Shown: in pieces, positions 1 to 7,915 of the stretch
Numbering within the stretch: the first letter of the stretch is position 1
Layout of the letters: every line of letters starts with the position of its first letter
Source of the DNA: Ramicandelaber brevisporus
Lineage: Eukaryota > Kickxellomycota > Ramicandelaberales > Ramicandelaberaceae
Assembly: GCA_025201865.1 (NCBI GenBank)
Contig: MU603052.1
Location: 11,765-23,767, forward strand
Reading direction: 5' to 3'
DNA length: 12,003 nucleotides
Position numbers and translations under genes: made by a program
Notes under the pieces: generated by a model
Told to the model about the DNA's origin: nothing
What the model saw: the letters and a program-made list of their open reading frames with translations, nothing else
The model's database searches: none

Positions 1-857
1 ACAGAGTCTGGATATGTGCCAAAGACCTGCTTGTTAACCTCACTATAGCATCTCCTCTGTATGTCTTCAGCTATGTTCAGATAGGTAAGTGTGGTTGGCA
101 TGTACTGAACAATACTAGTTGGGAATGGTTGTACAGATGTACAGACGAGACGGATGCGCTTCTTGAACTTGATCTTGTCCATCAGAAATGCCATTGCATA
201 AATTGGTTGCTGGCTTTCTCGAGAGGATGCTGCACTGATCACAATCTGCTGAACATGTCCACTACGATGACTGTCATCAATCCATTTTGCTGCAGCATCA
301 ATCACGTTACCAGGCATTTCGTCGATTGCGAGAATCACATGGCGAAGATATTTCATCTGCTCGAGATGGAGCGTGAACATCTTCTCCATTCCATCTTTGA
401 TATCAAAGCTAATCGACTTAGCGTAAGCAAAGTAGCCAGATACAAAGAAATCGGGCTTGATGGACCACAGTTTGACAATTCGAACACGCTTAGCATTCTT
501 CATTAACACATCCATTGGTACTTCACATTCATCAACCATCATGTCATCGAATCCAATACTTTTCCAGACTCTATTAGCAAACAGTTCATTGAACACCTGA
601 TTGACTGATAGGATTGGCGTAGCTTCTTTACGGTTAAAGTATCTTTCTGCAGTATACTCCAACAACTCATATGGCAGATCCAGCAGGCGGAACGGCCCGC
701 TGTTGGAGCTGCTGAGGCGATCAATCAACTGAGCCACTTCGCGCAGCTGTTCTTCATCAGCAGTGTCTGCAAAGTTGTGGATCTTGGCACGCAGGCTGTC
801 CAGAGCAGTAGAGATCGCGGATACTGCAGTGGTAGCACGGCGTCGTTTTGGTGGCAT
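1..857 (-). CDS. F-box-like protein, 5' part of gene (runs off left edge)
   Basis: A single open frame on the minus strand runs from an ATG at 857-855 to the window edge, giving 285 complete codons with no stop. An in-frame stop at 878-876 lies just upstream, so this ATG is the first possible start. The N-terminus is basic (MPPKRRR, possible nuclear signal), followed by a probable helical stretch (residues 11-50). Residues 56-100 resemble an F-box: FRLLDLPYELLEY, then a spaced L-V-F-LF pattern ending NRVWKSI. The rest has scattered leucine/isoleucine strand motifs of LRR type (VRIVKLWSI, LRHVILAI, LTYLNIAE). F-box proteins usually recruit substrates to SCF ubiquitin ligases; that role is inferred from the family. 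It matches the F-box region of the gene at 5948-7663 at about 20 of 45 positions, so the two are paralogues. The C-terminal part is outside the window. The family assignment is by eye; the open frame itself is very secure. Confidence 0.8.
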   Translation of the reverse strand, partial: MPPKRRRATTAVSAISTALDSLRAKIHNFADTADEEQLREVAQLIDRLSSSNSGPFRLLDLPYELLEYTAERYFNRKEATPILSVNQVFNELFANRVWKSIGFDDMMVDECEVPMDVLMKNAKRVRIVKLWSIKPDFFVSGYFAYAKSISFDIKDGMEKMFTLHLEQMKYLRHVILAIDEMPGNVIDAAAKWIDDSHRSGHVQQIVISAASSRESQQPIYAMAFLMDKIKFKKRIRLVCTSVQPFPTSIVQYMPTTLTYLNIAEDIQRRCYSEVNKQVFGTYPDS

Positions 858-1558
858 AGCTTGCTTTGTTTGCTGTTACTGTTTTTCTTTTCGTGGATCA
901 GCTCTCTACTTCAAACTCTCACGAAATTGCTATCAAGTAGTAGTGCTAGCTTCTCAGGAAAACGATGATATGACCACCATTGGACAGAGACGCGTTCTTG
1001 ACGGTTCCAATAAGCTATTCACGAGGATGGTTTGACCATTTTAAAAGCGAGGGTGATGTCATCTCGATAAAAACTATGGTATCTTGATAATATCCACCAT
1101 CGCTCGCTGTGTGTGACAGTGCCATTCATATTCCCCCTTGAATTGCAGATAGGGAAGAAAGAAAAAATAATAACAAGGAGAGTGAGCACGCTTCTTGCGA
1201 GATGGTTTTACTAATTAAAGGGGGGAATGATCTTGACCATGTCGCTCTACAAGTCAGTGTCACCCTTTTTTCGACCACTGCTGCGTGAACACGTCCCTTC
1301 ACTGCCTTTCCTTCTCACACTCTCACTCATTCGATCTCTCTCCCTCTCTCTCTCTCCAACTTCCAACTTCCATCATCCATCTTCCGCTCACTTTACCACC
1401 TTCGTCGCACATTATCGCAGATTAACATTATTGTGAGTGTCCTTTCCACGATTACATTCACCAGTTTCTTTTGCGACAACCGTCAGATACCACGCCTTCC
1501 AAAAAGTGCATCAGCTTCTATAATCGTGCTTCTATACTTTTACATTGTGCCGAAAGCA
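858..1558. promoter_or_regulatory. Divergent intergenic region between F-box-like gene and SDR gene
   Basis: These 701 bases separate two genes pointing away from each other, so the region should hold both promoters and both 5' UTRs. A TTTTAAAAGCGAG box lies near 1038-1050. A purine-rich stretch at about 1149-1184 is CT-rich when read towards the minus-strand gene. A long CT-rich run ending at 1357 faces the plus-strand SDR. A 69-codon ATG frame (1227-1436) lies in the presumed SDR leader and would be a uORF if transcribed. GTGAGT at 1433-1438 matches a fungal 5' splice donor, so a 5' UTR intron is possible but unproven. I see no other gene here. Confidence 0.6.
1335..1357 (+). promoter_or_regulatory. 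CT-rich tract upstream of SDR gene
   Basis: An almost pure C/T run, with looser CT-rich sequence before it from about 1300. It lies about 200 bases upstream of the SDR ATG. In fungi such pyrimidine tracts often mark core promoters and transcription starts. Comparable tracts stand in the sense orientation before other genes here. Confidence 0.5.
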
Positions 1559-2731
1559 ATGGACAACATACTGCAGCAGCCTCAGCAGACGGCATTTGAC
1601 GCGTCATTCGATGCCTCAGCCTCAGCCATGCACCTCAATAATCTCATCTCAATTGCTCCATACATCAAAGCCCTCCACGACCAACCCCGACTCCTCGCCG
1701 GCATTGCCCTCGTCGCCGTGTTTGGCTTCACCACCATGATCCGCATCTTCGTCTCTGTCGCCACCGGCGCCTACCAAGTCTTCTTTGGCCGAGGCGTTCC
1801 ACTGACTCGCTTTGGTGCTGGCAAGCCTGGTCACTGGGCCGTAATCACTGGTGCCACCGACGGTATCGGCAAAGCGTTCGCCAAGCAGCTTGCCAAGAAT
1901 GGATTCAACATCTTCTTGGTTTCCCGCAGCGAGCACAAGCTGGTGGCGACTCGAGAGGAATTGACCAAGAAGTATGGTGTCAAGACGCTGCACCATGCGT
2001 TTGATTTCAGCCGCCGAGATGACCGTGTTCACGAAGAGTATGCCGCCATGGCTGCCGCGCTCCAAAAGGTGACCGAGAGTGGTGAAGAAAAGGTGGCTGT
2101 GCTGATCAACAATGTTGGAGTGTCGCACGACATGCCGATTCCGTTTGTCGACTTGTCCGACGCCGAGAATGAGAAGATGGTCGAGGTCAACATTATGGCA
2201 ATGATGAAGATGACCCGCATTGTCGGCCCGCTCATGATCAAGAACAAGAATGGGCTCATCATCAATGTTGGTTCGTTCGCCGCCATGGTCCCAACCCCTC
2301 TTCTGTCGGTGTATTCTGGCACCAAGGCGTTTGTGTCAACGTGGACCAAGTCGATTGCTGCCGAGTTTGCCGAAGACAATATTGTCGTTCAGCACCTGAA
2401 CACCTTCTTTGTGGTGTCTGCCATGTCCAAGATTCGCAAGGCCAAGCTCATGGTGCCAACCGCCGAGGGCTACGTGAAGCACACGCTGGATCGTATTGGA
2501 GTCTCTGGTGGCGCGTCGGATCCGTACGAGAGTACTCCGTATCCACCGCACGCACTGCTGCAATGGATGAGCGAGCATTTGCATAGCAGGAAGCACTGGT
2601 ATGACAAGAACTATGTGCTTCAGAAGGAACTGCGCATGAGAGCGCTGGCCAAACTCAAGGCTAAGGAAGAAAATGATGAGAAATGCAAGATTGACGCCAC
2701 TCCAAATGGAGCACCAGCAACCATTGCTTGA
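1559..2731 (+). CDS. Very-long-chain 3-oxoacyl-CoA reductase-like SDR (Ifa38/KAR/HSD17B12 family)
   Basis: A 390-residue short-chain dehydrogenase. A hydrophobic segment at about 45-76 would anchor it in the ER membrane. The NADP-binding motif TGATDGIG is at 97-104, NNVG at 184-187, the conserved Asn at 211, the catalytic Ser at 239, and YSGTK with Tyr252 and Lys256 follows. The stretch VVSAMSKIRK (285-294) is characteristic of the Ifa38/KAR branch, which reduces 3-ketoacyl-CoA in the very-long-chain fatty acid elongation cycle. Length and domain order fit that branch. The frame is open back to 1433, but that upstream start would be GTG; the first in-frame ATG is at 1559 and gives a normal N-terminus. 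The C-terminus ends in ATIA, with no dilysine ER-retrieval signal. Related 17-beta-hydroxysteroid dehydrogenases cannot be excluded by sequence alone. It is followed in the same direction by the SLC44-like gene, 289 bases away. Confidence 0.9.
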   Translation: MDNILQQPQQTAFDASFDASASAMHLNNLISIAPYIKALHDQPRLLAGIALVAVFGFTTMIRIFVSVATGAYQVFFGRGVPLTRFGAGKPGHWAVITGATDGIGKAFAKQLAKNGFNIFLVSRSEHKLVATREELTKKYGVKTLHHAFDFSRRDDRVHEEYAAMAAALQKVTESGEEKVAVLINNVGVSHDMPIPFVDLSDAENEKMVEVNIMAMMKMTRIVGPLMIKNKNGLIINVGSFAAMVPTPLLSVYSGTKAFVSTWTKSIAAEFAEDNIVVQHLNTFFVVSAMSKIRKAKLMVPTAEGYVKHTLDRIGVSGGASDPYESTPYPPHALLQWMSEHLHSRKHWYDKNYVLQKELRMRALAKLKAKEENDEKCKIDATPNGAPATIA

Positions 2732-3020
2732 TCTGTTTCTTTAAACAATTTGTTCTTTGTTTTGTTCTTTATTAGCATTATACTATACAAAAAGGTATTC
2801 CTTTTTATATCTTCTATCTCTCTCTCTATTTCTTTCTTTTCAAAACTCATTTTTAGCAAACTTATTGACCTGCTTTGAATTGGGATGGATTCGGAACCAG
2901 CCCAAATGCCAAGAAGAGAAGGAGAGGAAGGAAGGAAAAGTGGCTGGTTGTATGCCAGTTTTCGAACATTCTTGCACACCAAATTTACTACTCACACATT
3001 TCCATCTTATTCCGACTTGA
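2732..3020. other. Intergenic region: SDR 3' end and SLC44-like promoter
   Basis: The first part is T-rich (2732-2775), as expected of a fungal 3' UTR and polyadenylation zone. A TATAT at about 2805-2810 is followed by a CT-rich tract, then a leader of about 180 bases to the next ATG. No additional gene is supported. Confidence 0.5.
2811..2840 (+). promoter_or_regulatory. CT-rich tract upstream of SLC44-like gene
   Basis: About thirty bases of nearly pure pyrimidine, just after a TATAT element and about 180 bases before the ATG at 3021. Position and orientation match the tracts before the neighbouring genes, suggesting a core promoter or initiator role. Confidence 0.5.
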
Positions 3021-5420
3021 ATGGAGCCAGCTGTATCACCAGAACGTTTACGCGTTGATCCACGCGAGGCGGCAGCCAGTATGCAGCAGCAGCAGCAGCA
3101 GTCGTACCAGCAGCAAGATGCCACGGTTGGTGCCCAGTCTGCAGCTACAACTGCCGTCAACATTGATCAACCATCCGACCAACACCCTTTCCCACCGCAG
3201 TCCATTGCCACTCTGCCACCTCCGTCGTACCACACCGAGTCGTCTGAAGGCTACGGTGGCTACGGCGATCCGGTCACCATTGGCAAAATGTCTGCAAAGC
3301 GTTTCCAGCGCGTTGGCAAATTCCGCGATCCATGGATGGCGCTGTTGTTTTTAGCCCACTTTGTCGCATTCATCATCATCTCCATTCTGTCGTTTATCAA
3401 CACCCCAGCTTACACATTCCGCCCGGGTCGCCGTGACGGAGACGGCAGTGTTGACCAAGGCAGTGGCGGTCGCGGTGCCGTCCGTCTCTATAGCTACACG
3501 AGTGTGATCATAATGTCAATCATCACTGTGGTGCCATTTGTGTTGAGCATGATATTCGTTGTGCTGCTGCACCGCGTCCCTGCCCAAGCCATCAAGCTAT
3601 CCGTCATTGTGTCACTCGTGCTTGTTCTAGCTGCGTCGATATATTTCTTTGTCAAGGAGATTTGGTGGGCTGGAATTGTCATGTTGATCAGCGCATTGTG
3701 CTATGCGATGTTTTGGTTCTTTGCACGCAAGCGTATCGAATTGACCACGCTCATTGTCCAAGCTGTGTCGCGTGTCGTGCGCGCGTATCCAGGCGTGATG
3801 TTTGTAGCGATTGCAGCCACAGTTGTTCAGACATTGTACACAGCGTGGTGGCTGATGACACTGGTGGCAATGACTGGATGGCTCCGCAACGAGGAGAGAT
3901 GCAAGGATTACCGAGATCCACTCACTGGCCAAGTGTATCAGAGCTGTTCTAATGGGCCAGCTACCGGCTTGGGCATTTACCTGTTCATTAGTTTGTACTG
4001 GACGACACAGGTGATCGTTAATGTGGTTCACACAACCATCTCAGGCGTGTTTGCGACTCATTATTTCTTTGGTGGTGGATTTGGGGAAATGTTGACCACT
4101 GGGCAGTTTGTGCAGCCAACATATTCAGCTCCAGTAACACAGTCTGCACCTGCATCACGCTCTGCTGCTGCCGGTGGTGGTGGTGGTGGTGGTGGTGGTG
4201 GTGTCAATGCTGTTCCTCAAATGGTTGAAGTCGATCCACTTGGCGCTGCTGCACCATCCTCATCTGCTGGCTCCACTGTCACCATTCCAATTGGTCCACA
4301 GCCGCCTCCACGCGCTGCTGGTCAACCACATGCTGACCACACTCTCATCATCACTCAATCCGATCCCAACGCCGCAGTTGATTTCCGCACAGCTGATCCC
4401 TACACTCAGCAATCCTCCACCATCAACAATGCCCTTGCTCGTGCTGATCGTGCCATCATCGAAACTGGTGCAAGTGCTGCTCGCGGTGCCAAGAACATTT
4501 TTGCGCGCGGATGGCGTCGTATCCGTCGCTCTCCCGAGGAACGCGCAGCTCTTGATGCAGTCGCCGATCGTAGTGAACAAACGCGTGCTGCACTAATGTC
4601 AGAGGCAGACTATAACGCCGAGCAACAGGCTCAGCGCAATGCAATCGAGCAGCAGCGTGAGAGCAATGTGCAGAAGATTACACGCATGAGCAACCGCATG
4701 GGCAACATGGTGGAAGGCGCAGCAGAGAGCGCTGTTGGTGTGCTGTCTCGCGCCGTACGACCGGCTGGCGTGCATCCAGTGAAACGCGCAACTCGTGGAA
4801 GTTTGAATCGCGCACTGACTACTAGCTTCGGCAGTGTGTGTTTGGGCTCTTTGGTGGTTGCCATTATTCAGTTGATTCGAGCGCTGATTCGCTCAGTTTT
4901 CAGCACGGATGGAAGTCAGCCTGGTTTTTGTACGACAGTCTTTCGCTGCATCTTTGATTGCTTGCTGGCACCCATCGAAGCCCTGGCTCTCATCTTCAAC
5001 CGCTACGCCTTTGTCACTATTGCCATTTACGGAACTCCGTTTGTTGCTTCGGCAAAGCGCACCTGGCGCCTGCTCAAGGCTCGCGGCGTCGACGGTGTCA
5101 TCAACGACTCCTTGGTGAATAGTCTCATGTTCTTGGGATGTGTTGTCATTGCTGCAATCACAGCTGCCATTGGAGCGATTATGGTGCTGGTCATGAATCC
5201 ATGGTTTAATCTGGGAGGCAACTTTACGGGTGTGTTTATTGTATTGGCATTCGCGGTCGGCGGAGGAGTGGCGGGAATCACGACGAGTGTGGTCGGCTCG
5301 GGAGCAGCCGCATTGTTTGTGTGCTTGAGTGAACAACCAGAAATTATGGCAATCACGCAGCCACAGCTGTTTGATAAGATTGTCGCAGCGTATCCAGCTG
5401 TCGTGTCAAGAATTGATTAA
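3021..5420 (+). CDS. Choline-transporter-like (SLC44/CTL, Pns1-type) multispanning membrane protein with large loop insertion
   Basis: A 799-residue protein starting at a clear ATG. Residues 1-95 are a cytosolic, Gln/Pro-rich tail with six consecutive Gln (22-27). Likely membrane spans are near 106-127, 159-184, 190-210, 214-235, 257-285 and 315-340, then 601-625, 660-678 (weak), 700-726 and 734-768. The C-terminal part carries the CTL signature: GSLVVAIIQLIRA (609-621), a Cys-containing CIFDCLLAPIEAL (643-655), and FVTIAIYGTPFVASAKR (664-680). The family comprises plasma-membrane or organellar proteins linked to choline or related transport; yeast Pns1 has no firm transport role, so the substrate is not assigned. 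Between spans 6 and 7 lies an insertion at about 360-598, far longer than the short linker usual in the family. It contains ten Gly in a row (385-394) and a charged helical segment rich in Arg, Glu and Gln (495-560). No splice interruption is apparent. Confidence 0.9.
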   Translation: MEPAVSPERLRVDPREAAASMQQQQQQSYQQQDATVGAQSAATTAVNIDQPSDQHPFPPQSIATLPPPSYHTESSEGYGGYGDPVTIGKMSAKRFQRVGKFRDPWMALLFLAHFVAFIIISILSFINTPAYTFRPGRRDGDGSVDQGSGGRGAVRLYSYTSVIIMSIITVVPFVLSMIFVVLLHRVPAQAIKLSVIVSLVLVLAASIYFFVKEIWWAGIVMLISALCYAMFWFFARKRIELTTLIVQAVSRVVRAYPGVMFVAIAATVVQTLYTAWWLMTLVAMTGWLRNEERCKDYRDPLTGQVYQSCSNGPATGLGIYLFISLYWTTQVIVNVVHTTISGVFATHYFFGGGFGEMLTTGQFVQPTYSAPVTQSAPASRSAAAGGGGGGGGGGVNAVPQMVEVDPLGAAAPSSSAGSTVTIPIGPQPPPRAAGQPHADHTLIITQSDPNAAVDFRTADPYTQQSSTINNALARADRAIIETGASAARGAKNIFARGWRRIRRSPEERAALDAVADRSEQTRAALMSEADYNAEQQAQRNAIEQQRESNVQKITRMSNRMGNMVEGAAESAVGVLSRAVRPAGVHPVKRATRGSLNRALTTSFGSVCLGSLVVAIIQLIRALIRSVFSTDGSQPGFCTTVFRCIFDCLLAPIEALALIFNRYAFVTIAIYGTPFVASAKRTWRLLKARGVDGVINDSLVNSLMFLGCVVIAAITAAIGAIMVLVMNPWFNLGGNFTGVFIVLAFAVGGGVAGITTSVVGSGAAALFVCLSEQPEIMAITQPQLFDKIVAAYPAVVSRID
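3084..3101 (+). repeat. (CAG)6 microsatellite, in frame
   Basis: Six perfect CAG units encode Gln22-27 in the N-terminal tail of the SLC44-like protein. More CAG codons follow after Ser-Tyr. Likely length-variable. Confidence 0.9.
4173..4202 (+). repeat. (GGT)10 microsatellite, in frame
   Basis: Ten perfect GGT units encode Gly385-394 inside the large loop insertion of the SLC44-like protein. All ten glycines use the same codon, pointing to replication slippage rather than selected residue identity. Confidence 0.92.
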
Positions 5421-5947
5421 TCAATCAGCTCGGTTCATCGGAGTGAGTAAAATGAATTATTTTTAAACCATTTCAAATGAGGTGTTTACCCACAGTTGAA
5501 ATTGAGAACCATATGAGAAATGTAGTGTCGTTAGCAACAAAACTGATCACGGGATGCCATACGAGCTAGCGCAATTTAAAGCGCGAATAGTCAAACTAGT
5601 TTTAAAAGTGCATAATGATATCTTCAAACTGTCTAGCTAGTGTGATATCGTGATTTAAGAATGGCAGCGACGAGGTTCCAAATTGAACGCATCGATATGC
5701 TACCACGGCGAGTCAATGATCCGGCCACGGTTAGCTTGTGTCCGATGTTACCACAAACTCCGATTACAATGGTGCTTCTCAAAAATTCAGGTCCCAGTCA
5801 AACTTGCATACGTCGCACAATCCACAACGAGTGTCATCGAATGGAATCCAGCCTCTTTCCGCTCAAGTCGCTCCCTCTCTCTCCCTCTCTCTTCTTACAC
5901 AACACGCTACAATACACTTTTTGCAACGACCTTTTCTGACCACGTCA
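5421..5947. other. Intergenic region upstream of second F-box gene
   Basis: These 527 bases are AT-richer than the preceding gene. They hold the 3' end of the SLC44-like gene and the promoter and leader of the F-box gene. AATTTAAAG and TTTTAAAAG boxes occur near 5574 and 5601. A frame continuous with the F-box gene opens at 5738, but only with a GTG, and codes for unremarkable Ser-rich sequence, so it is treated as leader. No independent gene is supported. Confidence 0.5.
5871..5896 (+). promoter_or_regulatory. CT-rich tract upstream of second F-box gene
   Basis: A nearly pure CTCCCTCT-type run ending about 50 bases before the ATG at 5948. It is closely similar to the tract upstream of the SDR gene and in the same orientation relative to its gene. 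Confidence 0.5.
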
Positions 5948-7663
5948 ATGAACGAACAATCGCGCTTCAGACTCTTCGACTTGCCAGGTGAATTGGTTGA
6001 AAATATTGGTTTCTTTTTCTTCAGTACACACGAAGCTCACAAACTCTTGACTGTGTCTCCAGCATTCCATTCTTTATTCTCTAGAAGGGTGTGGCGGTGG
6101 CTTTACCCGAGAGTATTTACTTTGTCAAAGTCAACACGTTCGATGGCATTTGCACGGTATGGTAAACTAGTTCGTTACATAGATCTCTATGCGATCCGCT
6201 CTGCCATCAAGTCAGATATTAATAATGGTGCTAGTATACATAGTATTCTCTCTGCATTTTCAGATATCACTACATTGAGGATAGGTGATAATCACAAGCT
6301 TCTCATATCAAATGGAATCCAATATAAAGATATCATAATGTGTTTCCCGAAGTTATGCAAACTCTGCTGTAGAATAGAAGATGACAATGAACCTTACGAT
6401 CTAGTTACTCTGGCACTCGCTATAAACTATCGACAAAATAGCTACAACATGAATCATATAGAGCATCTTAATCTAAGATACGATGTTAAGTATATTGATA
6501 ACCAATGGACTCGGCTGTCAAGTTTTGTACAAATGGTTTTGAGTAACAGTGTAAAGAACATTAGAATTATTCCTAGGTTTACTGCTCCTATTCCCCCCTC
6601 TCAATCTGAACTTCAATTTTTATGCAAGTATCTTGTGGAAATCCCTTTTATAGCAAGCCATGGGGATAGTCAATTATGTTATACCAATCTAAATCACTCA
6701 TTGTTTTGGAAACGTTTTGATGTACACAGCTCATGTGTTTATGCACAGCTTCGCCACTTGTCTTTAAATATATGCTGCATGAGTTCAATTACTTACGATT
6801 ACAGTGAAATCACGGCACGAAACTTCCCTCGTCTTCAATCAATATATGTTACTGGTCACGTATGCGATGATATGGTATTGCATTCATATTCACCAGCATG
6901 GGAAATGGTGTTGCTACAAACTTGGCCGCATCTCAATTGGCTAAGGTTAACTATAAATATGACATATGAACAGTTAATGGCTGTTTTAGAGTACAACCGC
7001 AGATTGACTACTCTGGTCATAGAACTACAGCCCAAAATGATGGATAAAAGCAATTTATTCAACTTGGCCATAGTTTTACCAAAGCTTCGGAAATTAAAAG
7101 AGCTATATATAATTGGTAAAAACGAAACAAAAATCGACTACAGTCCTACTTATGACGATCTTGACATCCTTGCTCAATCGCAAATTAATTATATTTCGTT
7201 TACTAGCATTGAACTATCTTCTCGTATATGCAAGCTTTTATATTCATTACCAAAAATTGACAAACTTTTAATTCACTGGTGCAAGTTTTATTCAGTTGGT
7301 ATCACTGAAGTAACAAACGCGGTCAGTGTAATTGATGATCAAATGGAAATTGACAGAATTGATGATGATGATGAAAATGATGATGATGATGATGACGATA
7401 CATATGCGGAATTAATGGCTATGCTAAATTCAATCTCAGCAATGGTTCCATCAAACAACCCATGTAGCGTCAGACAATTGGATCTTCATATTAGTTCAGA
7501 TGATAATGACTGGCCAATAGACTTTACTCTTGAGATGGTAGCGCTGATGCCTAAACTACGAATTGTTAATTTCAAAGGTGAAGCGGACGACATCCCGAGA
7601 GCTGTGAAAGCACGATTCCCATGTTTACAAGTTAAATATCTTCAACAACAAGTCCGTTTATAA
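5948..7663 (+). CDS. F-box/LRR-like protein, paralogue of the gene at the left edge
   Basis: A 571-residue protein from the first in-frame ATG. The F-box-like region starts almost at once (residues 7-55: FRLFDLPGELVENIG, then LLTVSPAFHSLF and RRVWRWLYP). The rest shows repeated LRR-like strands at irregular spacing: HLNLRYDV, LRHLSLNI, LQSIYVTG, LNWLRLTI, LTTLVIEL, LKELYIIG, KLLIHWC, VRQLDLHI, LRIVNFKG. A run of Asp/Glu at about 472-485 interrupts this region. F-box proteins of this build normally select substrates for SCF ubiquitin ligases; the substrate is unknown. It shares about 20 of 45 F-box positions with the other F-box gene but lacks that protein's 55-residue basic N-terminal extension. 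The coding sequence is clearly AT-rich (two 60-base lines counted by hand gave 27% and 38% GC), unlike its GC-rich neighbours. F-box identity is by pattern only. Confidence 0.8.
   Translation: MNEQSRFRLFDLPGELVENIGFFFFSTHEAHKLLTVSPAFHSLFSRRVWRWLYPRVFTLSKSTRSMAFARYGKLVRYIDLYAIRSAIKSDINNGASIHSILSAFSDITTLRIGDNHKLLISNGIQYKDIIMCFPKLCKLCCRIEDDNEPYDLVTLALAINYRQNSYNMNHIEHLNLRYDVKYIDNQWTRLSSFVQMVLSNSVKNIRIIPRFTAPIPPSQSELQFLCKYLVEIPFIASHGDSQLCYTNLNHSLFWKRFDVHSSCVYAQLRHLSLNICCMSSITYDYSEITARNFPRLQSIYVTGHVCDDMVLHSYSPAWEMVLLQTWPHLNWLRLTINMTYEQLMAVLEYNRRLTTLVIELQPKMMDKSNLFNLAIVLPKLRKLKELYIIGKNETKIDYSPTYDDLDILAQSQINYISFTSIELSSRICKLLYSLPKIDKLLIHWCKFYSVGITEVTNAVSVIDDQMEIDRIDDDDENDDDDDDDTYAELMAMLNSISAMVPSNNPCSVRQLDLHISSDDNDWPIDFTLEMVALMPKLRIVNFKGEADDIPRAVKARFPCLQVKYLQQQVRL
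7361..7400 (+). repeat. GAT-rich microsatellite encoding an acidic run
   Basis: An imperfect (GAT)n tract, broken by one GAAAAT and one GAC. It codes for a run of Asp with single Glu and Asn residues (about residues 472-484) between two LRR-like strands of the F-box protein. Probably a slippage-derived, surface-exposed insertion. Confidence 0.85.
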
Positions 7664-7915
7664 TCACATTTCTATAAATATCAATTGTGTTCGATGAGAT
7701 ACAGAGAGCGGAGAGTTGTAACACAAATCGAGTAATTTGTTTGATATCGTGAGACCGCTGAAAATACAATGCAACTACGTACGGCTACCAGAATCCCCAT
7801 AACACCACTTGCATCACAATACCCTCTCCTAAATCAGACCAAATATCAACTGAATGGCAGATTGATTAATGCAAATTGTTAGCAGATTAAAAGAAGAATG
7901 AATCAATTAGACGAA
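7664..7915. other. Short convergent intergenic region
   Basis: These 252 AT-rich bases lie between the stops of two convergent genes and should hold both 3' UTRs and polyadenylation zones. TATAAATAT at about 7672-7680 could serve as a positioning signal for the plus-strand F-box transcript. No gene is seen. Confidence 0.45.

Noticed and set aside
129-506. 125-codon plus-strand frame
   Set aside because: It overlaps, on the other strand, the 285-codon F-box-like frame, which has recognisable homology to a second gene in the window.
1433-1558. N-terminal extension of the SDR from 1433
   Set aside because: It would start with GTG, not usual in nuclear genes. The extension has no family similarity and the ATG at 1559 gives a normal membrane-anchored N-terminus.
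1559-5420. SDR and SLC44-like genes as an operon-like lipid unit
   Set aside because: The 289-base gap holds a T-rich 3' region, a TATAT element and a CT tract, so each gene has its own promoter. Co-orientation alone is not evidence of joint function.
5738-5947. 70-residue N-terminal extension of the second F-box protein
   Set aside because: It starts with GTG and translates the CT-rich leader into Ser/Leu-rich sequence. The first ATG (5948) lies just before the F-box.
5643-7752. TGATATCGTGA present on both sides of the second F-box gene (5643-5653 and 7742-7752), resembling target-site duplication
   Set aside because: Many 11-base matches are expected by chance between positions in 12 kb. 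No terminal inverted repeats or transposase-like features accompany it.
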